Assembly: GCF_964204645.1 (NCBI RefSeq)
Contig: NC_134027.1
Coordinates: 6,314,485 to 6,374,484, forward strand
DNA length: 60,000 nucleotides
From: Tubulanus polymorphus
Taxonomy: Eukaryota; Nemertea; Palaeonemertea; Tubulaniformes; Tubulanidae
Direction of reading: 5' to 3'
In this document: in pieces, positions 1 through 14,700 of the stretch
Numbering within the stretch: position 1 is the first letter of the stretch
How the letters are laid out: each line of letters begins with the position of its first letter
Program-made: the position numbers and the translations under genes
The notes under the pieces: generated by a model
Seen by the model: the letters and a program-made list of their open reading frames with translations, nothing else
What the model was told of the DNA's origin: nothing
Databases searched by the model: none

Positions 1-1097
1 TTATCTATTCGTATTTCAATTTCAAATGAGAGTTTTTGTGGCTGCCAACAGTTTCTTAGCACTCAAGTACTAAACCTAGACATCAAAGGTTCTGTTTAAT
101 TAGGATAATTCGACATCATGTAATTAAAGTTACTTTTTTTAATATCAAAATTTGTGCTGAGCTAAGCTAATAAAGACATAGTTCTCAAACTCTCTAACAA
201 AGGAACGCATTAACACCTAAACATGAACCAAGATTTATTCATCCTTCTCAGCCATTGCCCATCTTTCACATGTACTGGTAGTGTATCCAAAAGTGGTCTT
301 TAACTTAACGTGCTTAAAAATTTCAGATCCCATCATCTGTTAATTAATAAGCGGATACACTGGAATCTGATTTAAAAAAAACAGTCAGTAAATTTCAGTC
401 CAGACACTAGGCCATAATGCCATACTCCCTATTGATGATATACTAATAGTGTAGCTGGCGTTTGTAGATCAGAATTCATGTCACGTTAAGATTCTGGCTG
501 TCTTGTCAGAAGCTTCGTTACTATTGTATTCATACGGGAAATAAGGGCCTTAGATTCGAAGCATTCTTGCCAGCTGAACAACATGACCATTTCGGCAGGT
601 ATCTGCCAAGCTAACTATTTGCTGCAATATCGAATTAAATGGTTTTGGAAATTTCATATCATTGCAAATGGTACCAAAAAAGTATATCAGAATTAAAACA
701 TTATCATTTTCAGTTTTTTCAAATGTTTTCTAATGTCGAGGCAAAGAAATTATTCTTGATTGGGACACGGCTGAATAACTGTAAACTTGTATCCAAACTT
801 TAGTCCGCAATGGCGATGATGATGAAGAGAGTGGATGAGTACGAACTGGAAAAAACTCTTGCTTATTAATAATATCTGTTATTGTCCCCTACAGAAAGGT
901 TACAGACAGTATCTCATACATAATCAACGAAAAGGTTATATCAAATTACAAGAGGGAATATAATGACCACATCCAGACTACTATGAAATGAATGAGTCTA
1001 ATAAGTTATCCAAAATTCATGATTGCCGTCTCTACTATAAATGCGGTGGTGGATGATTTCACTTTTTAAACAAGAGAGAATCTTAGATCTGTATAAA
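1..1097. other. No gene seen, AT-rich unique sequence
   Basis: All six frames are broken by frequent stops, and I see no splice-site pair flanking an open frame. There is no repeat of note before the short TCTG tract. This is best read as intergenic or intronic DNA. Confidence 0.5.
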
Positions 1098-1117
1098 GTC
1101 TGTCTGTCTGTCTGTTT
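1098..1117. repeat. (TCTG)n microsatellite
   Basis: About four uninterrupted TCTG units lie just ahead of the large TA tract. It is short and of no evident function. Confidence 0.85.
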
Positions 1118-1273
1118 ATAATCCAGCCAACGTCACCAATTTGACAGATGACTTGCAGATTTCATTCGGATAAGAAAAATTTCCGATTTCGTATAAAATC
1201 TAATTTAAATACGGATATGTTTACAATTTGGAAAATTGCGTGTTCACTTGAAACAGATAAATCGCTACACATT

Positions 1274-1416
<143 letters not shown>

Positions 1417-1688
1417 ATGACAAAAATGTAACATGTTAAGTCTCTTGTAACAAAAACATCAAGTTATCAAAATAAGACACCCACTTATGAAATATTTTCA
1501 ATGATTCTGCTGACGAAAGTCCCATGGAATAATACATATATAAAGATAAATATATATGAACAAATTTCTTCTATCATATCGTTAGTTTTCTAAGTCCTGG
1601 TTAAATAGCAGAGCGCGGTATCAAGTTCTTTACCCGAGCTCGGAATACAGGGGTTGAATTACACGAAAGTATCATTTACCGCACAAAA

Positions 1689-1714
1689 ATGCTACGATAT
1701 TTGGTGACGTGCAG
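1689..1714 (+). CDS. Candidate first coding exon (8 codons) ending in a CAG|GTAAGT donor
   Basis: An ATG in a good context (four A before it) opens a short frame, MLRYLVTC plus two bases of the next codon, and runs into a perfect metazoan donor, CAG|GTAAGT at 1715. The upstream exon portion may begin after an AG at about 1650 or be a transcribed leader. The residues are hydrophobic with one Arg and no acid, as in the start of a signal or mitochondrial leader, but eight codons are too few to judge. No partner exon was identified to the right. A chance donor match is quite possible. Confidence 0.2.
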
Positions 1715-1979
1715 GTAAGTGGAGCTGCCACTGGCGCGGCGATGACGCTATGATAAAATCATTCAGATGTGTTATTTGCCAACGTGTGATAAACCCTAGG
1801 GTCTCGATACTAGAATACTACAAAATTCATATATATATCAAAGAGTCATGTACGCAATTTATATCCGCCCTACCGTAAAAGCCACAGGGGAAATAACGCA
1901 TTGCCTACCTCAGTCAGGAAAGATGACAATTTAATATCTACGGCCGTTCCGCTATATCTTAATTACTAAAAATCAAATT

Positions 1980-2335
1980 AATCAATTTAATCATTACATT
2001 CTCCTCGCCGGGCTTTTATCACCGGCGATAATTCATCGGAAATATGTCGGCTATTTTTTACGTCAAAAGCATCAAATTCCTACAAATATATTTTTCACAG
2101 AAAACGCGACGTCGCCTAGCTGTAGGCTATGATTGATTCACGAGCGCGGAATTCGCAAATTAGAAAACTTCTGAATCAAAATGCGCCCCGCGTTTTCTAA
2201 ACGGTGTCGTCGTCAGAAGTCGAAAAACGTATTCAATTTGCTTTTGATAGGGCGATATTCAAATTTTAACAAGATTTGAATTCGCAAAATTCCGCGCGCG
2301 CGCGCACGTATATTTTCGTAGATGATCTTAATGAT
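1980..2335. promoter_or_regulatory. CpG-retaining complex block, possible regulatory DNA
   Basis: The block is rich in CG dinucleotides and non-repetitive compared with the flanks, and it ends in a GCGCGCGCGC run near 2296. No frame is open across it. I infer candidate regulatory or conserved non-coding DNA from composition only; no specific factor site was established. Confidence 0.2.
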
Positions 2336-2339
2336 CGGT

Positions 2340-4624
<2,285 letters not shown>

Positions 4625-4827
4625 CACAATTTGCCTATTTACACTGACACTATCAACATGAATTTTAGATGTTGACACTAGTCTTCTGAATTCATACTAT
4701 CGACAAAAGAGCACATATGCATGCACTTGGACTCGTTGGAGGGCTCTTCGCACTACTATCGTATAAGAATCAAGGCAAAAGAAGTTCAATTCAATCCATT
4801 CTTTATTCGATTTTCTTAAAGATTTTT

Positions 4828-4903
4828 GAGAGAGGGAGAGAGGGAGAGAGGGAGAGAGGGAGAGAGAGAGAGAGGGAGAGAGGGAGAGAGAGAGAGAGAG
4901 AGG
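4828..4903. repeat. (GA)n / GGGA purine tract
   Basis: An all-purine tract of GAGA units interspersed with AGGG units. Such tracts can bind GAGA-type factors and form triplexes (general knowledge). It lies about 55 bases upstream of a CG|GTGAGT donor-like site at 4959, so a non-coding first exon here cannot be excluded. The Ser/Leu and Arg/Glu frames across it are artefacts. Confidence 0.95.
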
Positions 4904-5108
4904 ACTGAATAATACGACGAGCAAAACTGCCGCCCGAGAGAGAAATCGATAGTTTTCGTCGGTGAGTTATGTGTTTGAGAACGATTCCGTCTGAAACCGT
5001 TCGGAATATCAATTGTTCATAGTAATGAAGCGAGCCCTCCCGAGTTGCTATGACATCAGAATTCGATACAAACTGCGCGTAATTAATACTCCAAAATCAC
5101 TATTCACA

Positions 5109-5246
5109 ATGGCCCGATATTATACATCCGGGTTGATTAAATCGTGCGGCGATTCATCGGCGCTGGGTCACACGGGTCAACTCGATACGCCGTACAGACC
5201 AGGTGACGGGTCGGATATAAAAGTACGGACGGCGACGACGCCGTGA
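5109..5246 (+). CDS. Unrecognised small ORF or first exon (45 codons)
   Basis: It starts at ATG in a strong context (ACAATGG) and begins MARYYTSGLIKSC. A possible donor CAG|GTGACG lies at about 5202. The region is CpG-rich compared with its flanks. A TATAAAAG motif lies inside the frame at 5216, so the frame and that promoter are alternative readings. A possible splice acceptor (pyrimidine tract then CAACAG) sits at about 5321, but joining to it gives a stop after two codons. No family is recognised. Confidence 0.15.
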   Translation: MARYYTSGLIKSCGDSSALGHTGQLDTPYRPGDGSDIKVRTATTP

Positions 5247-5262
5247 CCCGGTGATGGTCACT
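5195..5262 (+). promoter_or_regulatory. TATA-box promoter candidate (TATAAAAG)
   Basis: TATAAAAG at 5216-5223 matches the consensus TATA box and sits in a GC-rich setting with CGACGACGCCG about 15 bases downstream. A start of transcription would be expected near 5245-5255. No confident coding exon follows within 1 kb, so this may drive a non-coding first exon or be fortuitous. Confidence 0.25.
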
Positions 5263-5267
5263 CTAGA

Positions 5268-5290
5268 ACACACACACACACACACGCACG
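5268..5290. repeat. (CA)n microsatellite
   Basis: A short CA run that decays into CACGCACG, just downstream of the TATA-like site. Confidence 0.9.
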
Positions 5291-5944
5291 CAATCACTAT
5301 TCACTTTCTTTTATTCAACAGGCTATTGATTCGTAGTTCATTCAACGTCTACGTTCCCATATATACCTATCCTATCGATTGTAGATGCAGCCATACACAC
5401 GTAACATGACAATATTATAGTGAAATAATTTAGCGCAGCTATAATTTCGCCATTTCTATGTGAACACAGGTAGAGAATGTATCACCGATGTGTAACGCTG
5501 GCATGGTTTATCTGCCATTACGTCTGAGTATAAATTGACAGATGTATTGATTAGCTCGTAAACAATTCCACTCTACTATGATGACGACGACGGCCTATAT
5601 TACATTATTTTCGTCCCATATGTGCTTTTTTCGATAAGATAATTTTTCAATGGTTGAAAAAAGAACGCTGAATATCGCGTTTAATATCACATCGTAGTGG
5701 CATTGATTGACCTACTTATCAGGTAACTAATCAAGATTTAGATGTCTGATATAAATCGATTGACATTGATAAACCCCAAACGATACTGGTCTTATAACAA
5801 TGGAGAGTGGATTTAAGGGGATGAAGGGCTAGCGAAACGGGAATAATTCTGCACCAGACAAAAAAGTGCCAGATTAAAGACAGTTTGAACGCGATCCCCT
5901 GAGGAACATTAGTAATACCGTCACCACTGCGCCACTTCAGGCAA

Positions 5945-6000
5945 ATTTACACGGTATATAAACGCCACTAGCCATCAAATTTGATTCAAATAGTACTACA
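5945..6000 (+). promoter_or_regulatory. TATA-box promoter candidate (TATATAAA)
   Basis: TATATAAA at 5955-5962 is flanked by G/C bases (ACGG before, CGCC after), as in typical TATA promoters. A 63-codon frame at 6076-6267 begins about 90 bases beyond the expected start site but has no recognisable domain. Evidence is limited to the motif. Confidence 0.2.
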
Positions 6001-6267
6001 CATTATCACCAATCAAACTGTCTACTAATATTACGGCAAAAAGCAGTTACAACTGGTGCTTTAAAATCCGCTTCTATGTCTACTTACTGGCCCCACGAGC
6101 CTGTCAGATTAAATTTGCTTCTACGATCTTTTTATGAAGTTTCGACCTTAAGGCTAGACTTTACATACTTTTTGAAACCTGTCAGCAGAAAGTTTATCTC
6201 ATTTTTCTGGCCGAATACAGGAGGGATGGATTTAAATCCTGTCGCAAAAGTATTATGCCGGAAGTAA

Positions 6268-8060
6268 CTGGTTTCCTCATATATGCAGACCTTACTGGAT
6301 TAATTAAATGCAATTTTCAGCTTTTTCCATGAAAAAAGTTGTAGCGTTTGTCATTTGATTTACAACCCACAAATCAGCGGTGACAAAAGAACAAAAAAAT
6401 GAGAGAATGCCCAGAGAAACAAAACTTATACGTCACAAACAGTTTGAGTTTACGGCAACAGAAAAAAACTAGTCACCGGTAAGTTAAGGTTCATTGACAA
6501 ATAAGGTTCATTGACTGTTAATCGAAAGTCCATCTTAGAAAGTTGCCAATGACCAAGTCCTGAGGAAAAAACCCCAAAAAACATCAAAGACATTCATTTA
6601 TTTTACATCATTTTCCCAATGTTTGTAACAATTTTGCCAGCTACACATATCCACCGCTCCAGTAAATACTGGATTTAATTGGACGAGAAGAAAGAGCGCA
6701 GGAAACTCTACGTGGATTTCTACGTCTGATGTAGATAATTAAGTAATCAAAACCGACGGTGAAAGAATTGAGGTACACTAACTTTTTCCAGATTAATGAA
6801 GCCCTATTAACGCAGCGTGTCTAATGAAATCGATCAATTCCTGTTCCACGTTTCTCTGGTAGGGTTCGGCGAAAGTGAATTAAATTTCACATGTCGATTT
6901 TCATGCAGCTCAATCAAAATGAAAGCGCGAATTGTCTAAATCAACAGCTATCAGGTCGTACGGGACTGTAAGAGTTGCCTGAACGACTCTCCCGAGAGTC
7001 CCGCAGATACTTCTTAATAGACTATGTATCAGCAACGATTTAATGTCTCGCAGCAAATTTCCAGCGCTCAAGCGCATAGGCTGCATTTTAATAAGACAAC
7101 ATCGCCACGAACTGGAAACTTTACTGAAAACGGCTCAGCAGATATTCTTTAACGACGTCTGTGTGATAACAAGAGACGAGGCGAATGCCGTTCAATAATT
7201 CAACACTGATCGTTTAGTAAGAGTTCAAATTTAACTCTCATTTTCAGTGATGACACTTAAGCGGCAGCTCAGGGTCAACGGTCTGACAAGACGAAGACTC
7301 GGTCGACCGGTTTTACGAATCTCTCGTTTCATACTTTTCATAATATCGTACGATCACTTCGAATACATTGTAACTAATTTAGTTGAATTAGGGTAAATTC
7401 AGGAATTTAGGATATTTGCTCTAAAATTCATGAATTACGCACACAAGCCAGTACAAGCTGTCGCTGTTGCACACATTGCCGAGCAAAAATCGCCCTGTTC
7501 AACGGTTTATTCATTTTTCACATCGCCCGCCCGTTGTTTAAATTCAACAATATCTAGGCATAAAGTTTAAACTGTTTACTATGAAACTGAATGATTCGAT
7601 TAGACTGCGTATCAGTATGCGTACTACACATGACAATCGTCAATAGGAAAAACACCGATAAAACCAATTCCTTTTATTTATCAAGTGGCCGATATTTTGT
7701 GGAATGATCTCTTCGTGTCTGTATATGATACATCTCTCTCTCGCTCTCTTTCGCGCCATTGACGCGAGAATTTCGCGCGTTCAATTATTCGTAACAAGAC
7801 AACCCGACATCAATTCCGATAACCGGCATCGATTTTGAGCCCTATTAAATTTTCGACAGGATAAGCTCGAGAACAATCGCACCAATGCACCGGAGCATAT
7901 CGTCGATGGACCCTTCATTCGCGCGTCGCCCGACACAGTTTTTAACGCGTCATTCATTAAGATCGCCGGCCTAAACGCGTTTTCGTCGCGTATTTTTACG
8001 TAAAACGCCATCTGCACATTAATTTCCGATCAATCTATCAATGCAATCAATAAGATCAAT
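6268..8060. promoter_or_regulatory. Non-coding interval with two CpG-retaining blocks
   Basis: Two sub-blocks, about 6830-7330 and 7735-8060, keep many CG dinucleotides and have complex sequence with TTAAT/ATTA-type homeodomain-like cores (for example CCCTATTAA at 6804 and 7841). No frame with coding character spans either. I infer candidate enhancer or conserved non-coding DNA. The 78-codon minus frame at 7781-8017 is probably a by-product of low stop density. Confidence 0.2.
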
Positions 8061-8699
8061 TGATTGTAAGTACATCAGACAGAGACTAACTACTGCACAA
8101 ATAGCCGGTATCCTCAACATCGTATGATTATTGATTGGTGTCTGGACAGCGCTATATTCTGATTATTCCGGAAATTAATTCATATCAGTGCAAACAAATA
8201 CATATGTAGCCTACATACATACATTCTAAAAATTTTACAATCATATTCAACTAGTTTTACGATGACTTGCATATCATCAATGATTTAACTGAGATAACTC
8301 GAGCTCTGAGTGAAGAGAGTAATGAACTAGTCATTATGGAATATTTGAAATTCAACTCATAACTATGGAAATGGGTCTTGAAATTTTACATGTTTGAACT
8401 GATTTTAGAATAACCTAACGATCTGATCATTATAGGCTGAATTAGCGCGAGTGTCGAGTTAAGAAGCTATTAGCAGTGAAAATCTGTCGATATTTTTTTA
8501 TCACTGATGTATTTGGCCGTGTCGCGCGTATCGCAACACCCCCTTTATTATGCCGATAAAAAGCAAATAGGTTTTTACTTCAGTTAGCGCTTCTAAATCA
8601 TTAATGATCACTACGGAATGTCGTTTCCCATCGGAAAACTGATTTACATTTCGAATTTTGAAACCGAATTCATCCATCGATTCATAAACTTCAAAGTTC

Positions 8700-8830
8700 T
8701 CTTTTTCCCCCGGCGGGAATATCGGGATTTCGACGACACACCGACGACGTCGTCGTGTATGGCACCATCATCGTCGTTGTCGTCATCGCGCAGTACGCCG
8801 GCCGCCGCCACCGACGACTACGGCCTGACG
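8700..8830. repeat. Cryptically simple CGTCGT/CGACGA segment
   Basis: The segment is enriched in GAC/CGT-type trinucleotides (repeated CGACGACG and GTCGTCGT cores). The Ser/Thr/Pro/Ala-rich frame read across it (8618-8917, +) follows from the simple sequence, so I do not call a gene. Confidence 0.5.
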
Positions 8831-8917
8831 TTATCACATAACGTACTATACACAAACCGTTCAATGAATACAGCGATGCATTATTCTATACACGCTCGGC
8901 GGCAACCTGTTGGCTAG

Positions 8918-11047
8918 AACAATAACCAAAACAAGTCATACTCGACTACATTCATCTCGTGACAGCAGACATATTCTGTCTGCTGCAACGTACGAAGTTT
9001 CTAGGACTACTGATGTCATTAAGTCCGTATTAAACATAATTTGTAGCTCATACTTCGCAGACGGACTCGTTCTTTCTTCGCTTCCCGTACATGCGCCGAT
9101 ATTTGCCGACTAAATAGAATATTTCACCCAGTTCAAATAACCGTCGCACGTATATCAATTTGTTATGTTTTCAGAGATTGCTTTTCAAAATAAATCACAC
9201 CTCGCTTCGAATGTAGAATATCTTTTCTCGATGATCGCGTGGATCGATCAAAATAAATTTAACTGGAACGAATGTACCTCTTTATATTCTGCGCTATTCA
9301 TTGAACTACTACGCCGGTATTATTTGCGAGGCAATGAAATCTGGCGGGCATATAAGACGAGACATTACAAAAACCATTCTAAAACGCATAGTTCAGTTTT
9401 TGCAAAAGCTCTTAAAGCATGGAATGTTTCTCCGCGACAACAATAATGAAGACACCCACTCTCACAGAATGAATGGAACCGCTCGGATAGGTTCGTAAGT
9501 CATTGTGTCTAAAACTTATAGTAAACATATTTCAGTATGAACGTATTCAGAAATTCCAGTACTGCGCTCTTTGCGTAGTCCTGATTAGGTCACCGACAAT
9601 GGAGTTGTGATTTCGGCAAACAATGCTGTTCCATTCACAAGCCAATAGGACTACTAGAGCCGCAGAACTTATATATATACACGATATAAAAAGAGTGACA
9701 ACCTATTCACACATATCATATAGTGTTAAAGGCAATTATTTATGTCTGAGCATACTTAATCAAGGGATGCCTCTGCCTGGTGGTGATTTGAACTTTGCTA
9801 ACTATGGCTAACTACGCATAAAACTAAAATAGGTTCTACACATGAGTAACAAGATAACTGTAATACTTTGACCCTGTCAACAGTGCTGGTGCAAATTTCA
9901 TCACCAAATCATCCTACCCCAAGTCCCCGGGAACACAGATGTCGTTTGACAATGTATATTGTCAATGAACAACCATATAGATGTCATCATCAGCACTACC
10001 TATCTGGGTTTCTATTAGAATCACCTGTTCATCTGTCAGCCGCGATTTGACAGGTGGTATTGAAATATTTGTACTATATACTCAAAATGGTATGTCTTCT
10101 TAGCTAGCTGGGAATGAATAGGCCTACAGAAAATGCATTAAACTGGCTAAATTTTACCGAACCAAACAGCTGACGACTACATATAAAAATCAATCTCCAA
10201 AATGGGGCTAGTAAAGATGAGATAAATTATCTGAACTCCACTACGTTAGATCTATGATCATGTTGCCCTTTCGATAAAGTCATGGCCAAAACATGGTGCA
10301 ATAATGAAAACCTGAAGAAATGTTGAGCATTATTTCAGCGGTGTCATCAGTGAAACCAGCTGCTGTGAACCCAGACTAGGGCATCGAAACAGATATTAGT
10401 ACATCCGCTCAATACCGGTCAAAACACGGTCACTCAAGAAACGGTAATCGAGATCTTTAGCTCGTATTGAACAATTCATCTAATCAGTACCCGAGAATCA
10501 ATGCCTAAAATTGTGTGTAGCACAACTATACGTATCGCCATCAGCAACTACCAACGAGATTACCTTAACCTACCTTACGCCGTGACGCGACAAATATGTC
10601 TGCCAGTTTTCTGGCAAAATGAACTATGCCTATGGCACCTTGCCACATGAGACAGACACGGACTCATGGATATATCTAAACTATATAAGCTTATATTCAT
10701 TCATATGTACATATACACAGCTTTATATTTTATATAATATATACACTTATAATCATTTTTAAGGTATCAGATACAGGTAATGCACAGTTGAAATCGGGCT
10801 CGACGATGAAGAAACACGAAGGCTTCAAATAATTAAAAGTCTACTGGAAATCGTCATACGAGGAGAAATTGATTGAATCACTACTGTGAATAGAAGCGAG
10901 TTGTACGTTGTCGTAGTCGTCTCTCATCGTAGTCTCAATGCAGCAACAAGCATAGTACTATTACTACTGTCGCCGGAGATATTATATTGTGCTAGTAAGC
11001 AGCGATAGTGGAACGTCATATTAATACTAAACGTCATTCATACATAC
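8918..11047. other. No supported gene
   Basis: AT-rich unique sequence with many short frames of no coding character. A strongly AT-rich patch with scattered TATATA lies at 10670-10750. Nothing else stands out. Confidence 0.4.
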
Positions 11048-11070
11048 CTCCATAGTAGATGTTTAGTCAT
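11048..11070 (-). CDS. Candidate short first coding exon, minus strand
   Basis: On the minus strand an ATG at 11070 opens MTKHLLW plus two bases, and ends at a strong donor, GAG|GTATGT. Upstream on that strand (11090-11500) lies a GC- and CpG-rich stretch such as precedes gene starts, and it could be a promoter and leader. No downstream exon was identified. It could equally be a chance donor beside a regulatory block. Confidence 0.2.
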
Positions 11071-11089
11071 TCGATGAAGGTCCAAAAAT

Positions 11090-11500
11090 GTCCATGATCT
11101 CACCGTGTCTAGACCTACATTGCCGTCTGACAAATTCCGACTGCCAGTGCCAGCATAGCACACACAACGCGCGCACAACACACTATAGTAAGCCAGCTGA
11201 TATCTGGTTAACCCCTTTCAAGTGGCGATCGTTGTGGTTGTTGTTGTACTGCAACGACATCATCGTACGCATTGATTCCATTGAATGTCTGGCCCCGGTT
11301 GTAGTGTGTAGTGACGGGCGGCGGCGAGGATCTCTTCTCTATGCACGGCTTACGTCAGTATTCATTAGTACAAGGAGCAGACGTAACAAACCTGAGTCGG
11401 TGGCGGTGGCTGCGGCGTCGAGCCGAACGCAGGATTAATATGGATGAATGCCGAGAGAGATGCAGGAAGAAGACATCGCCACACTCTCTCGTTAATTACG
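11090..11500. promoter_or_regulatory. CpG-rich block, possible promoter or leader
   Basis: GC-rich compared with the surroundings, with GGGCGGCGGCG and GGTGGCGGTGGCTGCGGCG runs at 11317 and 11399. Two overlapping + frames (11088-11438 and 11311-11535) are open mainly because stops are rare in GC-rich DNA. The minus-strand reading would place this just upstream of the candidate exon ending at 11048. Confidence 0.25.
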
Positions 11501-11539
11501 GCGGGGACTACGTTCGGAATAAATACCGGCTATAGAAAA

Positions 11540-12432
11540 TTAGGTCAAGTCTGAATCCCTCGATAGGGTCGACACGTATTCTATCACGGAATCAGTCGAT
11601 CAGAAACAAATATCGATCTTAAGAAAGATCCACGAGATGACAGATTATGAAATCTACATTCACTATATTATACACAAGAAATTGAAAATCCGGAACCATT
11701 CCTGCAGTTGTAAACTGAGCTTTGGTGTAAGCTAGTTCCTTTCCATCATCTTGACCCTAGAGTCAATTTTGACATAGCACTAGGGACAGAAATCTTAAGC
11801 AACTTCTGAGCTGATTCAGATGCTAATCTAACCACCAAAATTACACAATAATACATCTTATTTTTATGTAGTGCTATTATTAGTTAGAACTTTAGCATGG
11901 AATCCTCGTTGAAATAGACACAAACTAGCATAGTTTGGTATAATGTTCCTAAGCGCTTCTTTAAATGTACTCTAGTCTTAAATCACGAAAAACGCTTGAA
12001 ATCTAAATCGCTACCAGAGAAATGTGCTTGAAACAGGAGAAATCGATAGACTACTTCCATCATCAAAGAATTCTAACTATAAAGATGATGTTCTCAGAAT
12101 TTCTACCATACACAAACGCTGAATAAAGGCATCAACTGTAAAAACTGATAATATCATTCCAGTTATGCAACTTCATCAAAATTCCATCCATCAAAAAGTC
12201 CTGAACCAGGAATGATCATACTAATAACTTAGAAATGTTGAATTTGACTATTTCTTATCATTATGATCGTTATCATTTTCATGTGCGAACAAACGAAAAC
12301 ATCATAATCATGTAAATCTTATCCTGTTATCAACCATGTAATCCTACTAGTGTCTGTCCATACGTGATAGGTATGGTGAAATATCTATATTTGAGTGTGA
12401 ATGAAAAATTCTTGTAATTTTGAGTTTCGACG
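11540..12432. other. No gene seen
   Basis: AT-rich unique DNA with stops in all frames and no repeat that I could identify. Confidence 0.45.
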
Positions 12433-12581
12433 AAACCAAAAATGTCAGACCAGGCCTGAACCAAATTTAGCGCAGCTCAAAATTTCGCTCAAGAGAGCGC
12501 TCTAATAAGGGACGGGCCAAATTTGACTTGGGCCTGATCCAATTTAGCCCAGGCAAAATCATCTCCATGTGATTGTGGCTA
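12433..12581 (-). mobile_element. GGCCCRGGCC-family MITE, 5'-truncated copy
   Basis: This copy is collinear with the 37.6-kb copy. The stretch after ACCAAAAATGTCAGACCAGG matches 37664 onward, and GAGAGCGCTCTAAT through the terminal TGTGATTGTGGCTA matches 37798-37885. About 90 bases present in the middle of the 37.6-kb copy are missing, and the outer half on the left is not recognisable. It has no coding capacity. Orientation is given relative to the 42.2-kb copy. Confidence 0.7.
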
Positions 12582-14140
12582 TAGTTCAGCAACAATACGA
12601 GCAATTGAGACGATTGAAGCTAATCTAAATATTATGGACTTTCTATGGCACAGGGCGACACCCAGCATCATTAGGTAACAATACTATATATCCCATAGAC
12701 ATAAATAGGGAACATGACAACAACCTCTGTCACGGAAATAAGCACTTCCCATTCTTAGACCAAGGTTAGTTAAATGTAAGACAACTTTGAACCTAAGACT
12801 AATGATTTTCATGTACTTTACGCGGCCCCCGATAATCATATGAGAGAGGAGACAGCGCCTCATCTAATTCTCATCTATTCAATTCTGTCTGAAATCGCGC
12901 ACACTGCGGCTGATGATGGTTTCAATGTAAATGATAGAAGAAAAGAAACGGATATCTACTCATTGATTGTGGTATCTTAAAAAACAAGAAAATATACATA
13001 CATAAAGGTGGACGCAATTAAACGCATGACCGACGACAATTTATATTTTCAGTACTTCGATGAACAGGCACAGAGTAACATTCACACTAGTATATTCCAT
13101 TAGCGCGCGGTGTCAATTTTTCCAGGCCATTAACAAATTTATCCTTTTCTGTCGCGCGTGCGAATAATATTCGTGCCCGCTTCCAAGAAAGTGGCACACT
13201 GACGGCGATATATTTTCAATACAAGCGTGTTAGTGATAGTTGTTGTGGCAGTTTGTAATTCGGCAGCTGTTTTTAACGATTCAAGACTGAAAACACTTTT
13301 AAAAAGCGAATTTTTCCGGCGACAGTTTTTGAAATGTCCCATATATCAAATCAGTAGCGGAAATTTTATGGGTCTACGAAAATGTACTTAGTTCGTTGAA
13401 ACCAAAAGCACTTTTTCTTGATGGTTTTAATCTTTTTTAAATATCCATTTGATAAGTTTTCATACAGTAAATTACTATAATCAGCCAAACTGCTCAAATG
13501 GACTTTGCCGTTTTTTCAAACGGAGTCTAAAGTTATCACTGATTGACATAAATGTACTCTTTTAATGGGCAAACTTGTTCCGTAAAATTCTGCCGTTTTA
13601 AGCCGCCAATTGCCGTACTTACATTTAATCATACGAAGCACGTTCGCTAATAAAAACTGACCCATTGGCATTTCAGAATAGAGCGGCCATTAAACGTACT
13701 AAATTACTAATATATACCGGCGAAAGCTATTAGGTTATAAATCCGGGGATTTTGTCTTTTAATGGAAATAGTGAAAGCCATTTGAAGAGTATTTGCGTAG
13801 TAATAAGGGATATCTCGTCGTAAATGTCCATACTCAGGCCATTATTGTAATAGTTAGTGTTTAACGTTTACCTCGGGTCCGGGGATAATCGAGTTAGACT
13901 TTTTCAATTAAAGTAATGTATGAACCTTATCTATTGTCTGAGCTACGGATGGAAAAACTTGGACGCATTAAAACATTCTATCAAACGACTGAATGGCATA
14001 AAAGTAATTTCATTCCACGAGAGATCGACTTAATTTCAATTCCGAGATGCTTTTTACAGCGATGTGAAAACTTATCGTGTTGTCGTCGCTTACAAGAATT
14101 TTATCGAGCGATAAATCTTCTGCGCCGTTTTTCGAGACAT
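12582..14140. other. No supported gene
   Basis: Stops are frequent in all frames. The part at 13560-13740 keeps several CG dinucleotides and ATTA cores, and may be another short conserved non-coding block. The 13139-13342 minus frame and 13916-14146 plus frame have no coding character. Confidence 0.35.
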
Positions 14141-14700
14141 TTCTAGACGAGCTCCTCTCGCGTAGGCTTCGACGTCATCAACGTCTGAGCGATTCGAAAA
14201 AAATTATTCATATAGGCATTCGTCACGCGACAAAGCTATAATTATTTGCATTTGCGGCTACCAGAAGTCATCCGAGAGCAAACACGGCTCGACGACGGCC
14301 ATCTTTGACGGTCAATTTTTCGTGACGCAGTTACTGTATTATGTCGCTATACTATGTCGTTATTTATCGGAACGGAGTATCTACAAATCGGGATAGCTAC
14401 GAATATCTCGTTGCGACATAGCTCATAAATCAGACCTAGTTTTGTAAGATTTTATTGCACGATCCGCGTCTCCGCGGATTAACTCCACGAGCGGCGACAT
14501 TACTCGGTCGCGCGACCCATAAACAATTTTTGAAAGCGTATCGATCCATAAAAACCGTCTTAAGACGTAGTGAAACGGCGAATTCATGATATTTCAGTTT
14601 TCGGGGCGAATTTTCTAAATCGACCGAAACGCGTTGACAATGAATTCGCATATGTTTACTCAACTGACAGCTGCGAGAAAGAGTTCCACTCGTAATCTAC
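14140..14700. promoter_or_regulatory. CpG-retaining complex block
   Basis: A dense run of CG dinucleotides and complex sequence stands between AT-rich flanks, with no continuous coding frame. The 75-codon minus frame at 14436-14663 shows no domain. This is inferred as candidate regulatory DNA on composition alone. Confidence 0.2.

Noticed and set aside
4697-5012. Ser/Leu/Pro-rich and Arg/Glu-rich frames on both strands
   Set aside because: Produced by the (GA)n tract at 4828-4903.
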